Shown here in pieces: positions 16,998 through 25,771 of a stretch of 64,000 bases of DNA. Source of the stretch: UBA9160 sp035489755 (GTDB lineage Bacteria > Myxococcota_A > UBA9160); the NCBI GenBank assembly GCA_035489755.1, contig DATGZK010000018.1, positions 62,001 to 126,000 on the forward strand. The letters are read 5' to 3'. A program made the translations under genes and the position numbers. The first letter of the stretch is position 1. Each line of letters starts with the position of its first letter. The notes under the pieces were generated by a model. That model had not been told where the DNA came from and searched no databases. It saw only the letters and a program-made list of their open reading frames with translations.

Positions 16998-17749
16998 AAT
17001 CCGGAACTGTCGAGAAAGCCCTCGACGTGCTCTTTCATCTGCATGAGGCCGCTCAGCCCCGCGGAGTGACGGCGATCGCCCGCTGCCTCGGCCTTCCCAA
17101 GTCCAGCGTGCATCGGCTGCTCGCCGCGCTCGGCCGACGGGGTCTGGTCGAGCAAGACGCCGAAGGCCGCTACCGCCTGGGCTTCGGTCTTGTCGCCCTC
17201 GGTCTTGGCATGCTGGAACGGGAGCCCATCGTGCTCGCAGCCCGTCCCGTCTTGGAGGTCGCAGCGAAAGCGCTCGCCGAGACCCTCTTCCTCACCGCTG
17301 CGCGGGAGGGCGAGATCACGGTGCTCGACAAGGTCGAGGGTCCGGGCTTTCTGCGCGCTGCGCCGCGCATCGGAGAAAAGGTCCCCTTGCATGCCACGGC
17401 GGTGGGAAGGCTCCACCTCGCCTTCGCCCCCGACCTCGTCGCGCTCCCCGAAGGCCCCCTTCACAGCTTTACGCCGCGCACGCCGACACAGCGGGCTGCC
17501 GTGCTGCAAGCGGTGGCGCTGGCGCGGCGGCGCGGCTGGGCGGAGAACCGTGAGGAGTGGATCCCTGGCCTTGTGGTGGTGGCAGCTCCCGTGCTCGTGG
17601 GCGGACGCCTCGTCGCGACCGTTGCCCTGGCCGCACCGACGGTTCGGCTCGCCGCGCGCGAGAGCGGACGGGTGGCCCAGCAGCTCCTCGCTGCGGCGGG
17701 CCACATCGGTGACCGCCTGCAGGGTCGAGGCGAAAGGAGGACAGCGTGA
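16976..17749 (+). CDS. IclR family transcriptional regulator
   Basis: The 257-aa protein has an N-terminal winged helix (GVTAIARCLGLPKSSVHRLLAAL as the HTH, then GRRGLVEQDAEGRYRLG) and a C-terminal IclR effector domain with PLHATAVGRLHLAF and a VAAPVLVGGRLVATVALAAP core. Family members bind small organic acids and repress or activate catabolic genes. The target is unknown; the neighbouring ilvE, which its stop overlaps as GTGA, is a candidate. The start may be the ATG at 16976 or the ATG at 16991, both inside the palindromes. No ribosome site is seen. Confidence 0.85.
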   Translation: MVFRIMEQSGTVEKALDVLFHLHEAAQPRGVTAIARCLGLPKSSVHRLLAALGRRGLVEQDAEGRYRLGFGLVALGLGMLEREPIVLAARPVLEVAAKALAETLFLTAAREGEITVLDKVEGPGFLRAAPRIGEKVPLHATAVGRLHLAFAPDLVALPEGPLHSFTPRTPTQRAAVLQAVALARRRGWAENREEWIPGLVVVAAPVLVGGRLVATVALAAPTVRLAARESGRVAQQLLAAAGHIGDRLQGRGERRTA

Positions 17750-18618
17750 AAGTCTGGATCGACGGCAAAGTGGTGGAGGGCAGCGAGGCACGCATCCCCG
17801 TGACCGATCACGGCCTGCTGTACGGGGACGGAATCTTCGAAGGCATCCGAGTGTACGGGGGCCGCGCCTTCCGCCTGGACCTGCATCTGGCCCGGCTCGC
17901 GACGTCCGCCCGCGTCATCGGGCTCGCCCTCCCCGGCGGAGTCGAAGCCATGCGCGAGATCGTCCTCGCGACGGCGCGAGCCTTCGGCTCGGAGGAGTCT
18001 TATGTCCGGCTCATCGTTACACGGGGCGAGGGCGCCCTCGGCGTGGATCCGTCGAGCTGTCCGCGCCCTCGCGTTTTGTGCTTGGTGGATGCGGTGCGGC
18101 TATTCCCCGCCGAAAAGCTGGAGCAAGGTCTTGAACTCGCTACCGCGACCGTGCGGCGACCGCCCGCGGACGTGCTGGACCCCGGCGTCAAGAGCTTGAA
18201 CTACCTGAACAACGTGCTCGCGAAGCTCGATGCCAAACGCGCAGGCGCCGACGACGCTCTGATCCTCAACCTCGCAGGCGCAGTGGCGGAGGCGAGCGTC
18301 GCCAACGTCTTCGTGGCCAAGGACGGCGAACTTTCGACCCCGCCGCCCTGCGATGGTGCGCTCGCCGGCATCACCCGGCGTAGCGTGCTTGAGCTTGCGG
18401 CGGAACTCGGGATTCCCGCTCGCGAGCGCACCCTCGGGCGCGTGGATCTGCTTGGCGCGGACGAGGTCTTCTTGACCGGCACCGGCGCGCGCATCATGCC
18501 CGTCCGCTCGCTGGACGGTTGCCCAATCGGGAAGAGGGCGCCCGGTCCCCTCACGGAGCAGCTCACCCAAGCCTTCGCGCAACTCGTCCACAAGCCTGAG
18601 CTGGGAGCGCCTCTGTAG
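17746..18618 (+). CDS. ilvE: Branched-chain amino acid aminotransferase (class IV)
   Basis: The enzyme interconverts Leu, Ile and Val with their 2-keto acids using PLP. The 290-aa protein has the signature GLLYGDGIFEGIRVY, the PLP-binding Lys in KSLNYLNNVLAKLDAK, and the cofactor-holding AEASVANVF and LTGTGARIMPVRS segments. The KSLNYLNN pattern favours IlvE over aminodeoxychorismate lyase or D-amino acid aminotransferase. The GTG start overlaps the IclR gene stop (GTGA), so the two are likely co-transcribed. Confidence 0.87.
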   Translation: MKVWIDGKVVEGSEARIPVTDHGLLYGDGIFEGIRVYGGRAFRLDLHLARLATSARVIGLALPGGVEAMREIVLATARAFGSEESYVRLIVTRGEGALGVDPSSCPRPRVLCLVDAVRLFPAEKLEQGLELATATVRRPPADVLDPGVKSLNYLNNVLAKLDAKRAGADDALILNLAGAVAEASVANVFVAKDGELSTPPPCDGALAGITRRSVLELAAELGIPARERTLGRVDLLGADEVFLTGTGARIMPVRSLDGCPIGKRAPGPLTEQLTQAFAQLVHKPELGAPL

Positions 18619-18662
18619 CCCGAGCCCCGCGCTGCTAGGCTCGGGCACTGCCCGAGGAGGAG
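18619..18662 (+). promoter_or_regulatory. proS leader with two mutually exclusive hairpins
   Basis: CCCGAGCC (18619-18626) pairs perfectly with GGCTCGGG (18638-18645) around an 11-nt loop. CTCGGGC (18640-18646) can instead pair perfectly with GCCCGAG (18650-18656) around a 3-nt loop. The two helices share bases, so only one can form. The second reaches into the proS ribosome site (GGAGGAG, 18656-18662) and would hinder initiation. Confidence 0.45.
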
Positions 18663-18665
18663 CCC

Positions 18666-20378
18666 GTGCGCTGGTCTGCCGCCTTCATTCCCACGCTGCG
18701 TGACGACCCCGCCGACGCCGAGGCGGTCAGTCATCGACTGCTGCTCCGCGCGGGCTTCGTGCGGCAGCTCATGGCGGGCGTCTACACACTGCTTCCGCTC
18801 GGCCACCGCGTCTGCCAGAAGATCACCGCCGTGATTCGTGAGGAGATGGATCGCATCGGTGCCCAGGAGTTCAAGTTGCCTGCGCTTCATCCCGGTGAAA
18901 TTTGGAAACGGTCGGGGCGCTGGGAGACGATGGGTCAAGAGATGTTTCGGCTGCGCGATCGCAAAGACGCCGACCTGTGTCTGGGAATGACGCACGAAGA
19001 GATCTTCACGACGCTCGCCACGGAGCTGCGCTCCTACCGTGACCTGCCGCAGATCTGGTACCAGATCCAGACCAAGTTCCGGGACGAGCCTCGGCCGAAA
19101 GCGGGCCTTTTGCGCGTGCGCGAGTTCACGATGAAGGACTCCTATTCGCTCGACCAAGATCGGGCGGGCCTCGACCTCGCCTTCCAGAAACACTTCGAGG
19201 CGTATCGCAGAATCTTCATGCGCTGTGGGCTCGACGCCCTCGCCGTAGAGGCGTCGTCGGGCTCGATGGGCGGCAGCGAGTCGATTGAGTTCATGCAGGC
19301 CAGCGAAGCGGGCGAGGATCGAATCGTGTCCTGCGGAGCCTGCGGCTACGCCGCCAACGTCGAAAAAGCGACGTCGGTGCTGGCGGCCGTGGAGGATCCA
19401 CCCGGGCTGCCTGCGCCCGAACGCTTTCCCACTCCGGGCGTACGCACGATCGAGGATCTTGCAGGCTTGAACGGGGGGACGCCTGGGACCGGTCAGATCA
19501 AGACGCTGGTCTACGTAATCGATGGCGCCCCAACCCTCATCCTGCTGCGGGGAGATCACAGCCTTGTGGAGCAGAAGCTGCGGGACGGCACCGCGGCCCG
19601 GGAGCTGCGTCCGGCTCGGCCCGATGAGATCCGCAGCCTCCTCGGCGCGTCGCCTGGCAGCCTCGGCGCAGTCGGAGTCTCGGGCGTGCGAATTCTGGCC
19701 GACCCCGCGCTCCGGGGCCGCCGGGCCATGACCACCGGCGCGAACCAGGATGATTTCCACGTTCGCGGCGTGGATCTGTCCCGGGACATCGCGGTGACGA
19801 GCTGGCTCGATCTGCGCGAGGTACAGGCGGGCGAGCCCTGCCCCATGTGCGAGGCGCCGCTCGCCGTGGGCAAGGCCATCGAAATCGGTCACATCTTCAA
19901 GCTCGGAACAAAGTACAGCGAGACCCTGGGTGCTGCGGTGCTCGACGAAGCGGGCAAGGCGACGCCCATCGTGATGGGCTCCTACGGAATTGGCGTCGAC
20001 CGCACCATGGCGGCGATCGTGGAGCACTCCCACGACGACGCCGGCATCATCTGGCCGGTGAGGGTTGCTCCCTACGAAGTCGTGATCACGGTGCTGAACC
20101 CCAAAGACGTCAACACCTCGGAGACAGGGGCGCAGATCTACGAGGCGCTCCGCGCCAGCGGGGTGGACGCCATTCTCGACGACCGCGACGAGCGCCCGGG
20201 GGTCAAGTTCAAGGACGCCGAGCTCGTGGGCATCCCCTATCGCGTCACCGTGGGGCCCAAGGGGCTCGAGCATAAGCAGGTCGAACTCCTGCGCCGCCGC
20301 GATGGTCGAAAGGATGCCCTCGACCTTCACCGCGCAGCCGAGATTGTGCTGGAAGCCATCCTCGAAGAACGCCGCTAA
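18666..20378 (+). CDS. proS: Prolyl-tRNA synthetase, bacterial type
   Basis: ProS charges tRNA-Pro. The 570-aa protein is the bacterial form: class II motif 1 around FVRQLMAGVYTLLPLG, motif 2 in FRDEPRPKAGLLRVREF, an inserted YbaK-type editing domain (about residues 225-400, including TLVYVIDGAPTLILLRGDH), then motif 3 in SYGIGVDRTMAAI and the C-terminal anticodon-binding domain. The editing domain hydrolyses Ala-tRNA-Pro. The start is GTG with a strong GGAGGAG site. A two-state hairpin leader lies in the 47 bp after ilvE. Confidence 0.96.
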   Translation: MRWSAAFIPTLRDDPADAEAVSHRLLLRAGFVRQLMAGVYTLLPLGHRVCQKITAVIREEMDRIGAQEFKLPALHPGEIWKRSGRWETMGQEMFRLRDRKDADLCLGMTHEEIFTTLATELRSYRDLPQIWYQIQTKFRDEPRPKAGLLRVREFTMKDSYSLDQDRAGLDLAFQKHFEAYRRIFMRCGLDALAVEASSGSMGGSESIEFMQASEAGEDRIVSCGACGYAANVEKATSVLAAVEDPPGLPAPERFPTPGVRTIEDLAGLNGGTPGTGQIKTLVYVIDGAPTLILLRGDHSLVEQKLRDGTAARELRPARPDEIRSLLGASPGSLGAVGVSGVRILADPALRGRRAMTTGANQDDFHVRGVDLSRDIAVTSWLDLREVQAGEPCPMCEAPLAVGKAIEIGHIFKLGTKYSETLGAAVLDEAGKATPIVMGSYGIGVDRTMAAIVEHSHDDAGIIWPVRVAPYEVVITVLNPKDVNTSETGAQIYEALRASGVDAILDDRDERPGVKFKDAELVGIPYRVTVGPKGLEHKQVELLRRRDGRKDALDLHRAAEIVLEAILEERR

Positions 20379-20450
20379 TCCCCCGCCAAATCGTGTCGCA
20401 AGCCCGAGCGTTGGAGATAGAATGGCGCTGGACCGCTCTTGGAGGGACTC

Positions 20451-21152
20451 ATGGCAATTTTCAGCATGGACGGCTTCCTCTTTCTGCTCCGCTGGCTTCA
20501 CTTTATGGCGGGGATTACCTGGATTGGGATTCTCTACTACTTCAACTTTGTGCAGACGCCCTTCTTTGGCAGCGCCGACCCCGCCGTTCGGAGCGGTATG
20601 GTGCGGGGACTCGTCCCCAACGCACTGTGGTGGTTCCGCTGGGGCGCCATGGTCACGTTTCTCACGGGCTGGCTCATCGTGCTCACAAAATGGGGGCACC
20701 AGGGCATCCCGCTCTCCGATCCCTACATGACACGCATCTTGACGGGCGGCCTCATGGGTTCGCTCATGTGGTTCAACGTCTGGTTCGTGATCTGGCCCGC
20801 CCAGCAGATCGTGATCGCGTCGGCGGAGGCCGTGGCGAGCGGCGGACAGGCGAACCCGCAAGCCGCTCCCCGTGGTGCACGCTCCGGTTTGGCTTCACGC
20901 ACCAACACCCTGCTTTCGATTCCCATGCTCTTTTTCATGGGATCGGCGAGCCATTTGCCCGCACTGGCGAGCAGCGGTGGCGGAGTGCTGTACTGGATCG
21001 TCTTTCTGGCCATCGTGGCGGCGGTGGAGTGGAACGCGCTCGTCGGGAGCGGGCAGGCGCGCCAGAAGTTCCTCGGAACCGTGCGCGGCACGATTCACGC
21101 AGGGCTGGGTCTGACCGTGCTGTTCTACGTCGTCGCTTCGGTTCTTGCTTAG
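20451..21152 (+). CDS. PuuD-like urate hydroxylase membrane domain (PF06181 type)
   Basis: The 233-aa protein has about six to seven membrane spans and begins FLLRWLHFMAGITWIGILYYFNF, the pattern of the urate oxidase N-terminal family. Conserved features include WWFRWGAMVTFLTGW and MWFNVWFVIWPAQQ; His residues in the first and later spans could bind haem. In PuuD this domain is fused to a cytochrome c domain; here a cytochrome c gene lies tail-to-tail, overlapping by 4 bp. Homologues of unknown substrate are common, so urate as substrate is not certain. The ATG at 20451 is preceded by GGAGGG. Confidence 0.7.
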   Translation: MAIFSMDGFLFLLRWLHFMAGITWIGILYYFNFVQTPFFGSADPAVRSGMVRGLVPNALWWFRWGAMVTFLTGWLIVLTKWGHQGIPLSDPYMTRILTGGLMGSLMWFNVWFVIWPAQQIVIASAEAVASGGQANPQAAPRGARSGLASRTNTLLSIPMLFFMGSASHLPALASSGGGVLYWIVFLAIVAAVEWNALVGSGQARQKFLGTVRGTIHAGLGLTVLFYVVASVLA

Positions 21153-21514
21153 CGGGGCGAAACCGACGCCAGGTAGGCGGCCAAATCGTCGATGCTCCCG
21201 GCCAGGTGCGGCAGCGCCACCATCGCATGGGAGGGTCGCTTCGGCGTGTAGCCGGGCGGATATTCCGCTCGCAGCACGCGAGCCTCGATCAGCTCCCGCT
21301 GGGAACCCGCGACGGCGGGTCCGATCGCGCCGGGGAGCGCAGGATCGGTGTTGTGGCAGGCTGTACAGTTCGCGAGATACACCCGACGTCCGCGCTCGAC
21401 ACCGGTCGTGTCGTCCTTTTTGCCTTCCCCGCAGCTGGCGGCGAAAAGAGCGGCGAGCGTTCCGCCTGCCGCAAGCGCGAGCCCAAGCGCCGCTCCTCGT
21501 CCCCGTGTTCGCAT
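21149..21514 (-). CDS. Small c-type cytochrome, exported
   Basis: The 121-aa protein has a signal peptide (LGLALAAGGTLAALFAASC), possibly a lipobox with a non-ideal -3 residue, and one haem site, CTACH at residues 50-54. A distal Met is available near the C-terminus (SHAMVALPHL). The start at 21514 was chosen for its GGAG site and because the signal peptide begins there; the longer frame adds 28 unlikely residues. It overlaps the end of the PuuD-like membrane gene on the opposite strand and could be its electron acceptor. Confidence 0.78.
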   Translation of the reverse strand: MRTRGRGAALGLALAAGGTLAALFAASCGEGKKDDTTGVERGRRVYLANCTACHNTDPALPGAIGPAVAGSQRELIEARVLRAEYPPGYTPKRPSHAMVALPHLAGSIDDLAAYLASVSPR

Positions 21515-21591
21515 TGCACGCGATCTCCAGCGGCAGTCGGCCGGGCGCGAGAGTAGCGGCGGCGCGCTGCGTTTCCAGGAACTCTGAAGCC

Positions 21592-22341
21592 TTGGCAAAG
21601 CTCGCCGGACGCATCGCGCTCGTCACCGGCGGCGCCCGTGGCATTGGCGCCGCCACAGCCCGGCGCCTCGCGGCCGACGGGGCGCGGGTCGCCGTTCTCG
21701 ACCTGCTTGAAGAGGAAGGCCATGCCGTCGCCGAGGCGGTGCAGGGTGTCTTCGTGCGCTGCGATATGGCGATCCCCGAAAGCGTTCGCGGGGCCGTTCG
21801 CAGCATCGAGCAGGCCTTTGGCGGCCTCGACGTTGTCGTCTCCAACGCCGGCATCGACATCGTGGGACCCTTCGCATCCAGCGATCCTTCGACCTGGGAG
21901 CCGGTGCTGGATGTGAATCTTCGGGGCCCGCTGCACCTGTGCCACGCTTCGCTGCCCCTGCTTGTCCGTCGCGGCAGCGGCCGGGTGATCCTCGTGAGCA
22001 GCGATGCGGCGCGCGTCGGATCGAGCGGCGAAGCCGTCTACGCGGCGTGCAAGGCGGGCCTCATTGCGCTCGCGAAAACCCTGGCACGCGAGCATGCGCG
22101 CGATGGCATTACGGTCAACGCGGTCTGCCCCGGTCCCACGGATACCCAGCTTCTCCACGGGCTCATGGGTTCGAGCGAGGAGGGCAAACGCATCCTCGAC
22201 GCGGTCGTGCGTCAGATCCCGTTGCGCCGGCTCGCCCGACCCGAAGAGATTGCGAATGCGGTGGCATTCCTGGCCGGGGATGAGTCCGCCTACATCACCG
22301 GTCAGACTCTTTCGGTCTCTGGCGGCCTTACGATGGCATGA
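21592..22341 (+). CDS. Short-chain dehydrogenase/reductase
   Basis: The 249-aa classical SDR has the NAD(P) glycine motif TGGARGIG, NAG in SNAGIDIVGP, the catalytic Ser in ILVSSDAARVG, the YAACK active site, and the C-terminal TGQTLSVSGG. An Asp after the second strand (VAVLDLLEEE) favours NAD(H). The substrate is unknown. The start appears to be TTG at 21592; no ATG or GTG fits before the glycine motif. It is divergent from the cytochrome gene and overlaps the next gene by four bases. Confidence 0.85.
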   Translation: MAKLAGRIALVTGGARGIGAATARRLAADGARVAVLDLLEEEGHAVAEAVQGVFVRCDMAIPESVRGAVRSIEQAFGGLDVVVSNAGIDIVGPFASSDPSTWEPVLDVNLRGPLHLCHASLPLLVRRGSGRVILVSSDAARVGSSGEAVYAACKAGLIALAKTLAREHARDGITVNAVCPGPTDTQLLHGLMGSSEEGKRILDAVVRQIPLRRLARPEEIANAVAFLAGDESAYITGQTLSVSGGLTMA

Positions 22342-22910
22342 TGAGCGAGCGCTTGGCGGAGCGCGGGCCGCGCTGGCTCACGCTCGCGAATTTCTTCACC
22401 CTGCTGCGCCTCGCGGCAGCTCCGCTGCTCGCCCTTGCGGTTTGCCGCGGCGCGACGCTCGCCGCCGGTGCCCTCTTCTGGGGCGCGGTGGCGAGCGACT
22501 TCGCCGACGGGAGGATTGCGCGCAGCCGCGGGGAGGCTTCGAGCCTCGGCGGTCTTCTGGATCATGCGACCGATGCGACCTTCGTCTCGCTTGGTCTTCT
22601 CGCTTTCGCTGCGAAGGGTGCGCTGAGTTTCCTGCTCCCCATCCTCATCGCACTGGCGTTCGCGCAGTACGCGGGCGACTCGCGCGCCCTTCGGGGCCGT
22701 CCGCTGCGGACAAGCCTCTTGGGTCGTTGGAATGGCATCGGCTACTTCGCGCTGCTCGGGACACCGATTACGCGGGATCTTCTCGGTCTCCGCTGGCCAG
22801 GCCACGGTCTGGTAGCGGCGCTCGGCTGGATTCTGGTGGCGACGACGCTCGCATCGATGGTCAACCGTGCGCACGCCCTGCTGGCGGTGCGCCGACGCGC
22901 CACGCTCTAG
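22338..22910 (+). CDS. CDP-alcohol phosphatidyltransferase family protein
   Basis: The 190-aa integral membrane enzyme carries the full family motif D-G-x2-A-R-x8-G-x3-D-x3-D in the segment from DFADGRIAR to LLDHATDA. Several hydrophobic spans surround it. Enzymes of this family join a CDP-linked lipid to an alcohol such as glycerol phosphate or inositol phosphate; which one is used here cannot be told. The ATG overlaps the SDR stop (ATGA), so the two genes are likely coupled. Confidence 0.83.
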   Translation: MMSERLAERGPRWLTLANFFTLLRLAAAPLLALAVCRGATLAAGALFWGAVASDFADGRIARSRGEASSLGGLLDHATDATFVSLGLLAFAAKGALSFLLPILIALAFAQYAGDSRALRGRPLRTSLLGRWNGIGYFALLGTPITRDLLGLRWPGHGLVAALGWILVATTLASMVNRAHALLAVRRRATL

Positions 22911-22916
22911 CACCGG

Positions 22917-24221
22917 CTAGCGCGACCCGCTCTCGGCCAGACGCTCGCGTGGGTCGATCGCGAGCCAGCACGCGGCGGACAAGACGTACAGGCAGGCCAC
23001 CGAGACGAGCGGCGCATTCCACGATCCGCGCGCCTCGAGGCACCAGCCCACGACGAGCGGCGAGAGTACGCCGCCCAGATTGCCGAAGGTGTTCATGGCA
23101 CCGCTCACCACGCCGGCATGGAGCCCGCCGATCTCGAGACACACGGCCCAGGCCGGCGCGACTCCAAGCGCAGCCAGGCCTGCCGCCGCCGCGAGCAGGG
23201 ACGCTGCGGTTTGCGGCGCGGGGGTTCCTACCGCCCCGAGCACACAGAGCGCCGCCGCGGGGAGTCCCACAAGCCCGGGCAGTCTGCGGCCCGCGGTGGG
23301 CCCAAAGCGCCGACACAGGAGGTCTGAGAGCCAGCCTCCGGAGTAGACGCCGAATGCGATCGCGAGGAGCGGGAGCGCGGCTCGCCAGCCGACGGAGCGC
23401 AGCTCGAAGCCGCGCGCCCGGAGAAGGTAGGTCGGGAGCCAGGTCAGATAGAAATACCAGCCGTAGATTGCACCGAGGTACATGAGGCAGAGGGCGAGCA
23501 GTCCGCGATGCTGCAAGATCGCCCGCCAAGGCACGGCGGGATGCGGCACGGGTGGGTCGGTGCCGATCAGCCGGAGCTCCGCAGCATTCACTTCCGCGTG
23601 GGTATGGGGGTCATCGCGAAACCAAGAGAACCATGCGAAGGCCCACCCGAGTCCTACGACCCCGAAAATCGGGAAACTCGAGCGCCACGAGAGCCACCCG
23701 ATCAAGAGAACGACAAGCGGCTGTGCGAGCGCACCACCCAGGGCGCCCGCCATGATGGTGAGACCGAAGCAGTGGCCGCGCTCGCGCGGTGGGAGCCAGC
23801 GTGCGAAGGCGCGGCTTGTGCTCGGGAGTGCCCCCGCCTCGCCCATCCCAAAAAGAAGTCGTAGCGTGAGCAGAGACGCAAAGCCGGTCGCCAGCGCGGT
23901 GGCTGCGGTCATCACGGACCACCAGACGACAATCCGCGTCAGCATCCAGCGCGCCCCGAACCGGTCCGCCAACCAGCCGCTCGGTACCTCGAACAGGGCA
24001 TAGCCGAGCGTAAAGGCGCTGAAGACATACCCCATCTGCGCATCGGAGAGCACGAGATCCCGCTGGATCGATGGCGCAGCGGTCGAGATGCACACGCGGT
24101 CGAGATAGGCAATCGCCATCATCGAAAGAGCGAAGGCCACAACGCGCTGGCGCGCCCTTGTCGGGCTCGCTTGCAGCGGACCCGGGCGAGCAGGGAGCGC
24201 GGGATGTGGCTCGGCGATCAT
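22917..24221 (-). CDS. MFS transporter, anion:cation symporter type
   Basis: The 434-aa protein has twelve predicted spans. MAIAYLDRVCISTAAPSI and GYVFSAFTLGYALFEVPSGWLADRFGARWML place it in the ACS branch of the major facilitator family, which moves organic anions such as hexuronates, galactonate or phthalate with protons or sodium. The substrate is not predictable. An AAGGA site precedes the ATG. It is the last gene of a minus-strand run that includes the LMF-like, LPG-synthase-like and NDUFA9-like genes. Confidence 0.86.
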   Translation of the reverse strand: MIAEPHPALPARPGPLQASPTRARQRVVAFALSMMAIAYLDRVCISTAAPSIQRDLVLSDAQMGYVFSAFTLGYALFEVPSGWLADRFGARWMLTRIVVWWSVMTAATALATGFASLLTLRLLFGMGEAGALPSTSRAFARWLPPRERGHCFGLTIMAGALGGALAQPLVVLLIGWLSWRSSFPIFGVVGLGWAFAWFSWFRDDPHTHAEVNAAELRLIGTDPPVPHPAVPWRAILQHRGLLALCLMYLGAIYGWYFYLTWLPTYLLRARGFELRSVGWRAALPLLAIAFGVYSGGWLSDLLCRRFGPTAGRRLPGLVGLPAAALCVLGAVGTPAPQTAASLLAAAAGLAALGVAPAWAVCLEIGGLHAGVVSGAMNTFGNLGGVLSPLVVGWCLEARGSWNAPLVSVACLYVLSAACWLAIDPRERLAESGSR

Positions 24222-24247
24222 CGGCGGGTCCTTTTTTTGCGAGGGTC

Positions 24248-25753
24248 CTAGGAGGGGGGTTCACTCGCAACGCGGAGGCGCCCCTCCTCGAGGGTCACCG
24301 TCGGACAGTACGGACCGCCCTTCTCGCGTGTCCACCACACGCCCTGGTGTCGATCCGCTGCGGTAGAGAAATGATACTGCCAGAGGGTACTTCGCAGGTA
24401 GCGGGGCGGAGTGTCGGGAAACGGGTTTACCGCAAGCAGCTCGCTCACGGTGGGGTCGCCTTCGAGCAAGCGGCGGAAGAACGCGTGCAGCCAGGGTTCG
24501 TGCTCGCAGCTTCCAAGTGCCGCGAACCACATCTGCCAATCCAGGCGTGGCATGTGCGGCGTGGTGAAGCGCGGCCTGCGATCCACCGCCCCGGGTTTCC
24601 AGCGGAACTCATAGGGCCGCCACGAAAGGCCGTCGGCGCTGCCTTCGATCACGATCTCGGGGCGTTCTTTGGTCATGACGGCGAAAAGTCCATAGCTGTT
24701 GAACGTGCGAAGCGGTGCCAGGGAATCGAGGAGATCCTCCGCCGGGCCCGGGACGAGCAAGCCGGCGCCCAGACGCTCGAGGGCCTCGCAGCTCGTGAGG
24801 GCGAAGAGAACCGCTGCAAGCAGCGTCGTCGCAAGCCGGGCAAGCCGGGGCTGCGGGACGATGCGCGGGGAGGAAGCGGGCGCCGCAAGCCACCCTCGCA
24901 GGCCCGCGGGCACGAGAGCGCGCAGCGCTCGGTCGTCAAGGAGTGGGATACACAGGGCCAGCGTCAGCAGGTTGAAGAAGCCATAGTTGCCGGTGAGGGC
25001 GATCGAGAGCTGGAGCAGAACGATTGCGGCGCAGGAAACGAGGCGTACCCCGCGCGGCCCGAAGATTCCGAACGGTGCCACGAGCTCGATCGCAAGGGTG
25101 ACAGCACAGGCGAACCGCTGCACGAAGACCGGGAGGTCGTTCACGTACGCGCTGGTCCAGGTGGGGAGCGGTTGTGTCCAAAAGTGGTAGGTGAGTGCGC
25201 TGAGGTCCCGCCACGACTCGTCGCCGGAGAGGAGCTTCACCATGCCCGAAAGGAAGAGGAGTCGAAACAGAAGCCAGCGAAGGAGAAGGAGCGCGACGCG
25301 CCGGGGTGGACGCACCGACGCCGCGAAGCCCACCGAGAAAAAGCACGTCTCAAGCAGCAGCGTATCCCATTGGTAGCCCAGAAATACGTCGCCGACGCTC
25401 GCGAGAGAGAGGTAAAGGGCCCACAGCAGCGCGAGGAGGAAAGCGGGGCGACGCGCGGTGATCGCGAGGACGATGCCGAGCGCAACGCCGAGCGCACACA
25501 AGAGATGAAGCGACGCATCTGAAGGGTCGATCCAAAGGATTGTCGGAAGGCGCCAGTACGCCTCGGGACCGAGCCGTGAGACCGCGAATGCGAGCAGCTC
25601 CCGTGCGGGACTGATGCCACGCGAGCCGATGAGGCCGTCCACTTGGACCCAGATCGATGCGAAGGCGCAGGCGAGAACGAGTCCGAGAGCCCGGAGGAAG
25701 AGCGCACGAACGAGGTCGTGCGAGTCGCGGGCGCGGGAGGAGTCGTCCGACAT
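24248..25753 (-). CDS. Lipase maturation factor (LMF)-like membrane protein
   Basis: The 501-aa protein has about eight membrane spans and the LMF signatures FLGYQWDTLLLETCFFSVGF, WRDLSALTYHFWTQPLPTW and, near the C-terminus, PRLDWQMWFAALGS. In animals, LMF1 helps fold lipases in the ER; bacterial homologues are known only by sequence. The soluble tail (about residues 340-501) is the typical LMF C-terminal domain. The ATG has no clear ribosome site and lies 18 bp after the upstream gene, consistent with co-transcription. Confidence 0.8.
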   Translation of the reverse strand: MSDDSSRARDSHDLVRALFLRALGLVLACAFASIWVQVDGLIGSRGISPARELLAFAVSRLGPEAYWRLPTILWIDPSDASLHLLCALGVALGIVLAITARRPAFLLALLWALYLSLASVGDVFLGYQWDTLLLETCFFSVGFAASVRPPRRVALLLLRWLLFRLLFLSGMVKLLSGDESWRDLSALTYHFWTQPLPTWTSAYVNDLPVFVQRFACAVTLAIELVAPFGIFGPRGVRLVSCAAIVLLQLSIALTGNYGFFNLLTLALCIPLLDDRALRALVPAGLRGWLAAPASSPRIVPQPRLARLATTLLAAVLFALTSCEALERLGAGLLVPGPAEDLLDSLAPLRTFNSYGLFAVMTKERPEIVIEGSADGLSWRPYEFRWKPGAVDRRPRFTTPHMPRLDWQMWFAALGSCEHEPWLHAFFRRLLEGDPTVSELLAVNPFPDTPPRYLRSTLWQYHFSTAADRHQGVWWTREKGGPYCPTVTLEEGRLRVASEPPS

Positions 25754-25771
25754 CGCGCGCCCGCGCCCGCG

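Noticed and set aside
18201..20861. A long 886-aa minus-strand open frame opposite proS and ilvE
   Set aside because: It is antisense to two clearly real genes, is rich in His, Arg and Glu with no family motif, and is typical of spurious open frames in high-G+C DNA.
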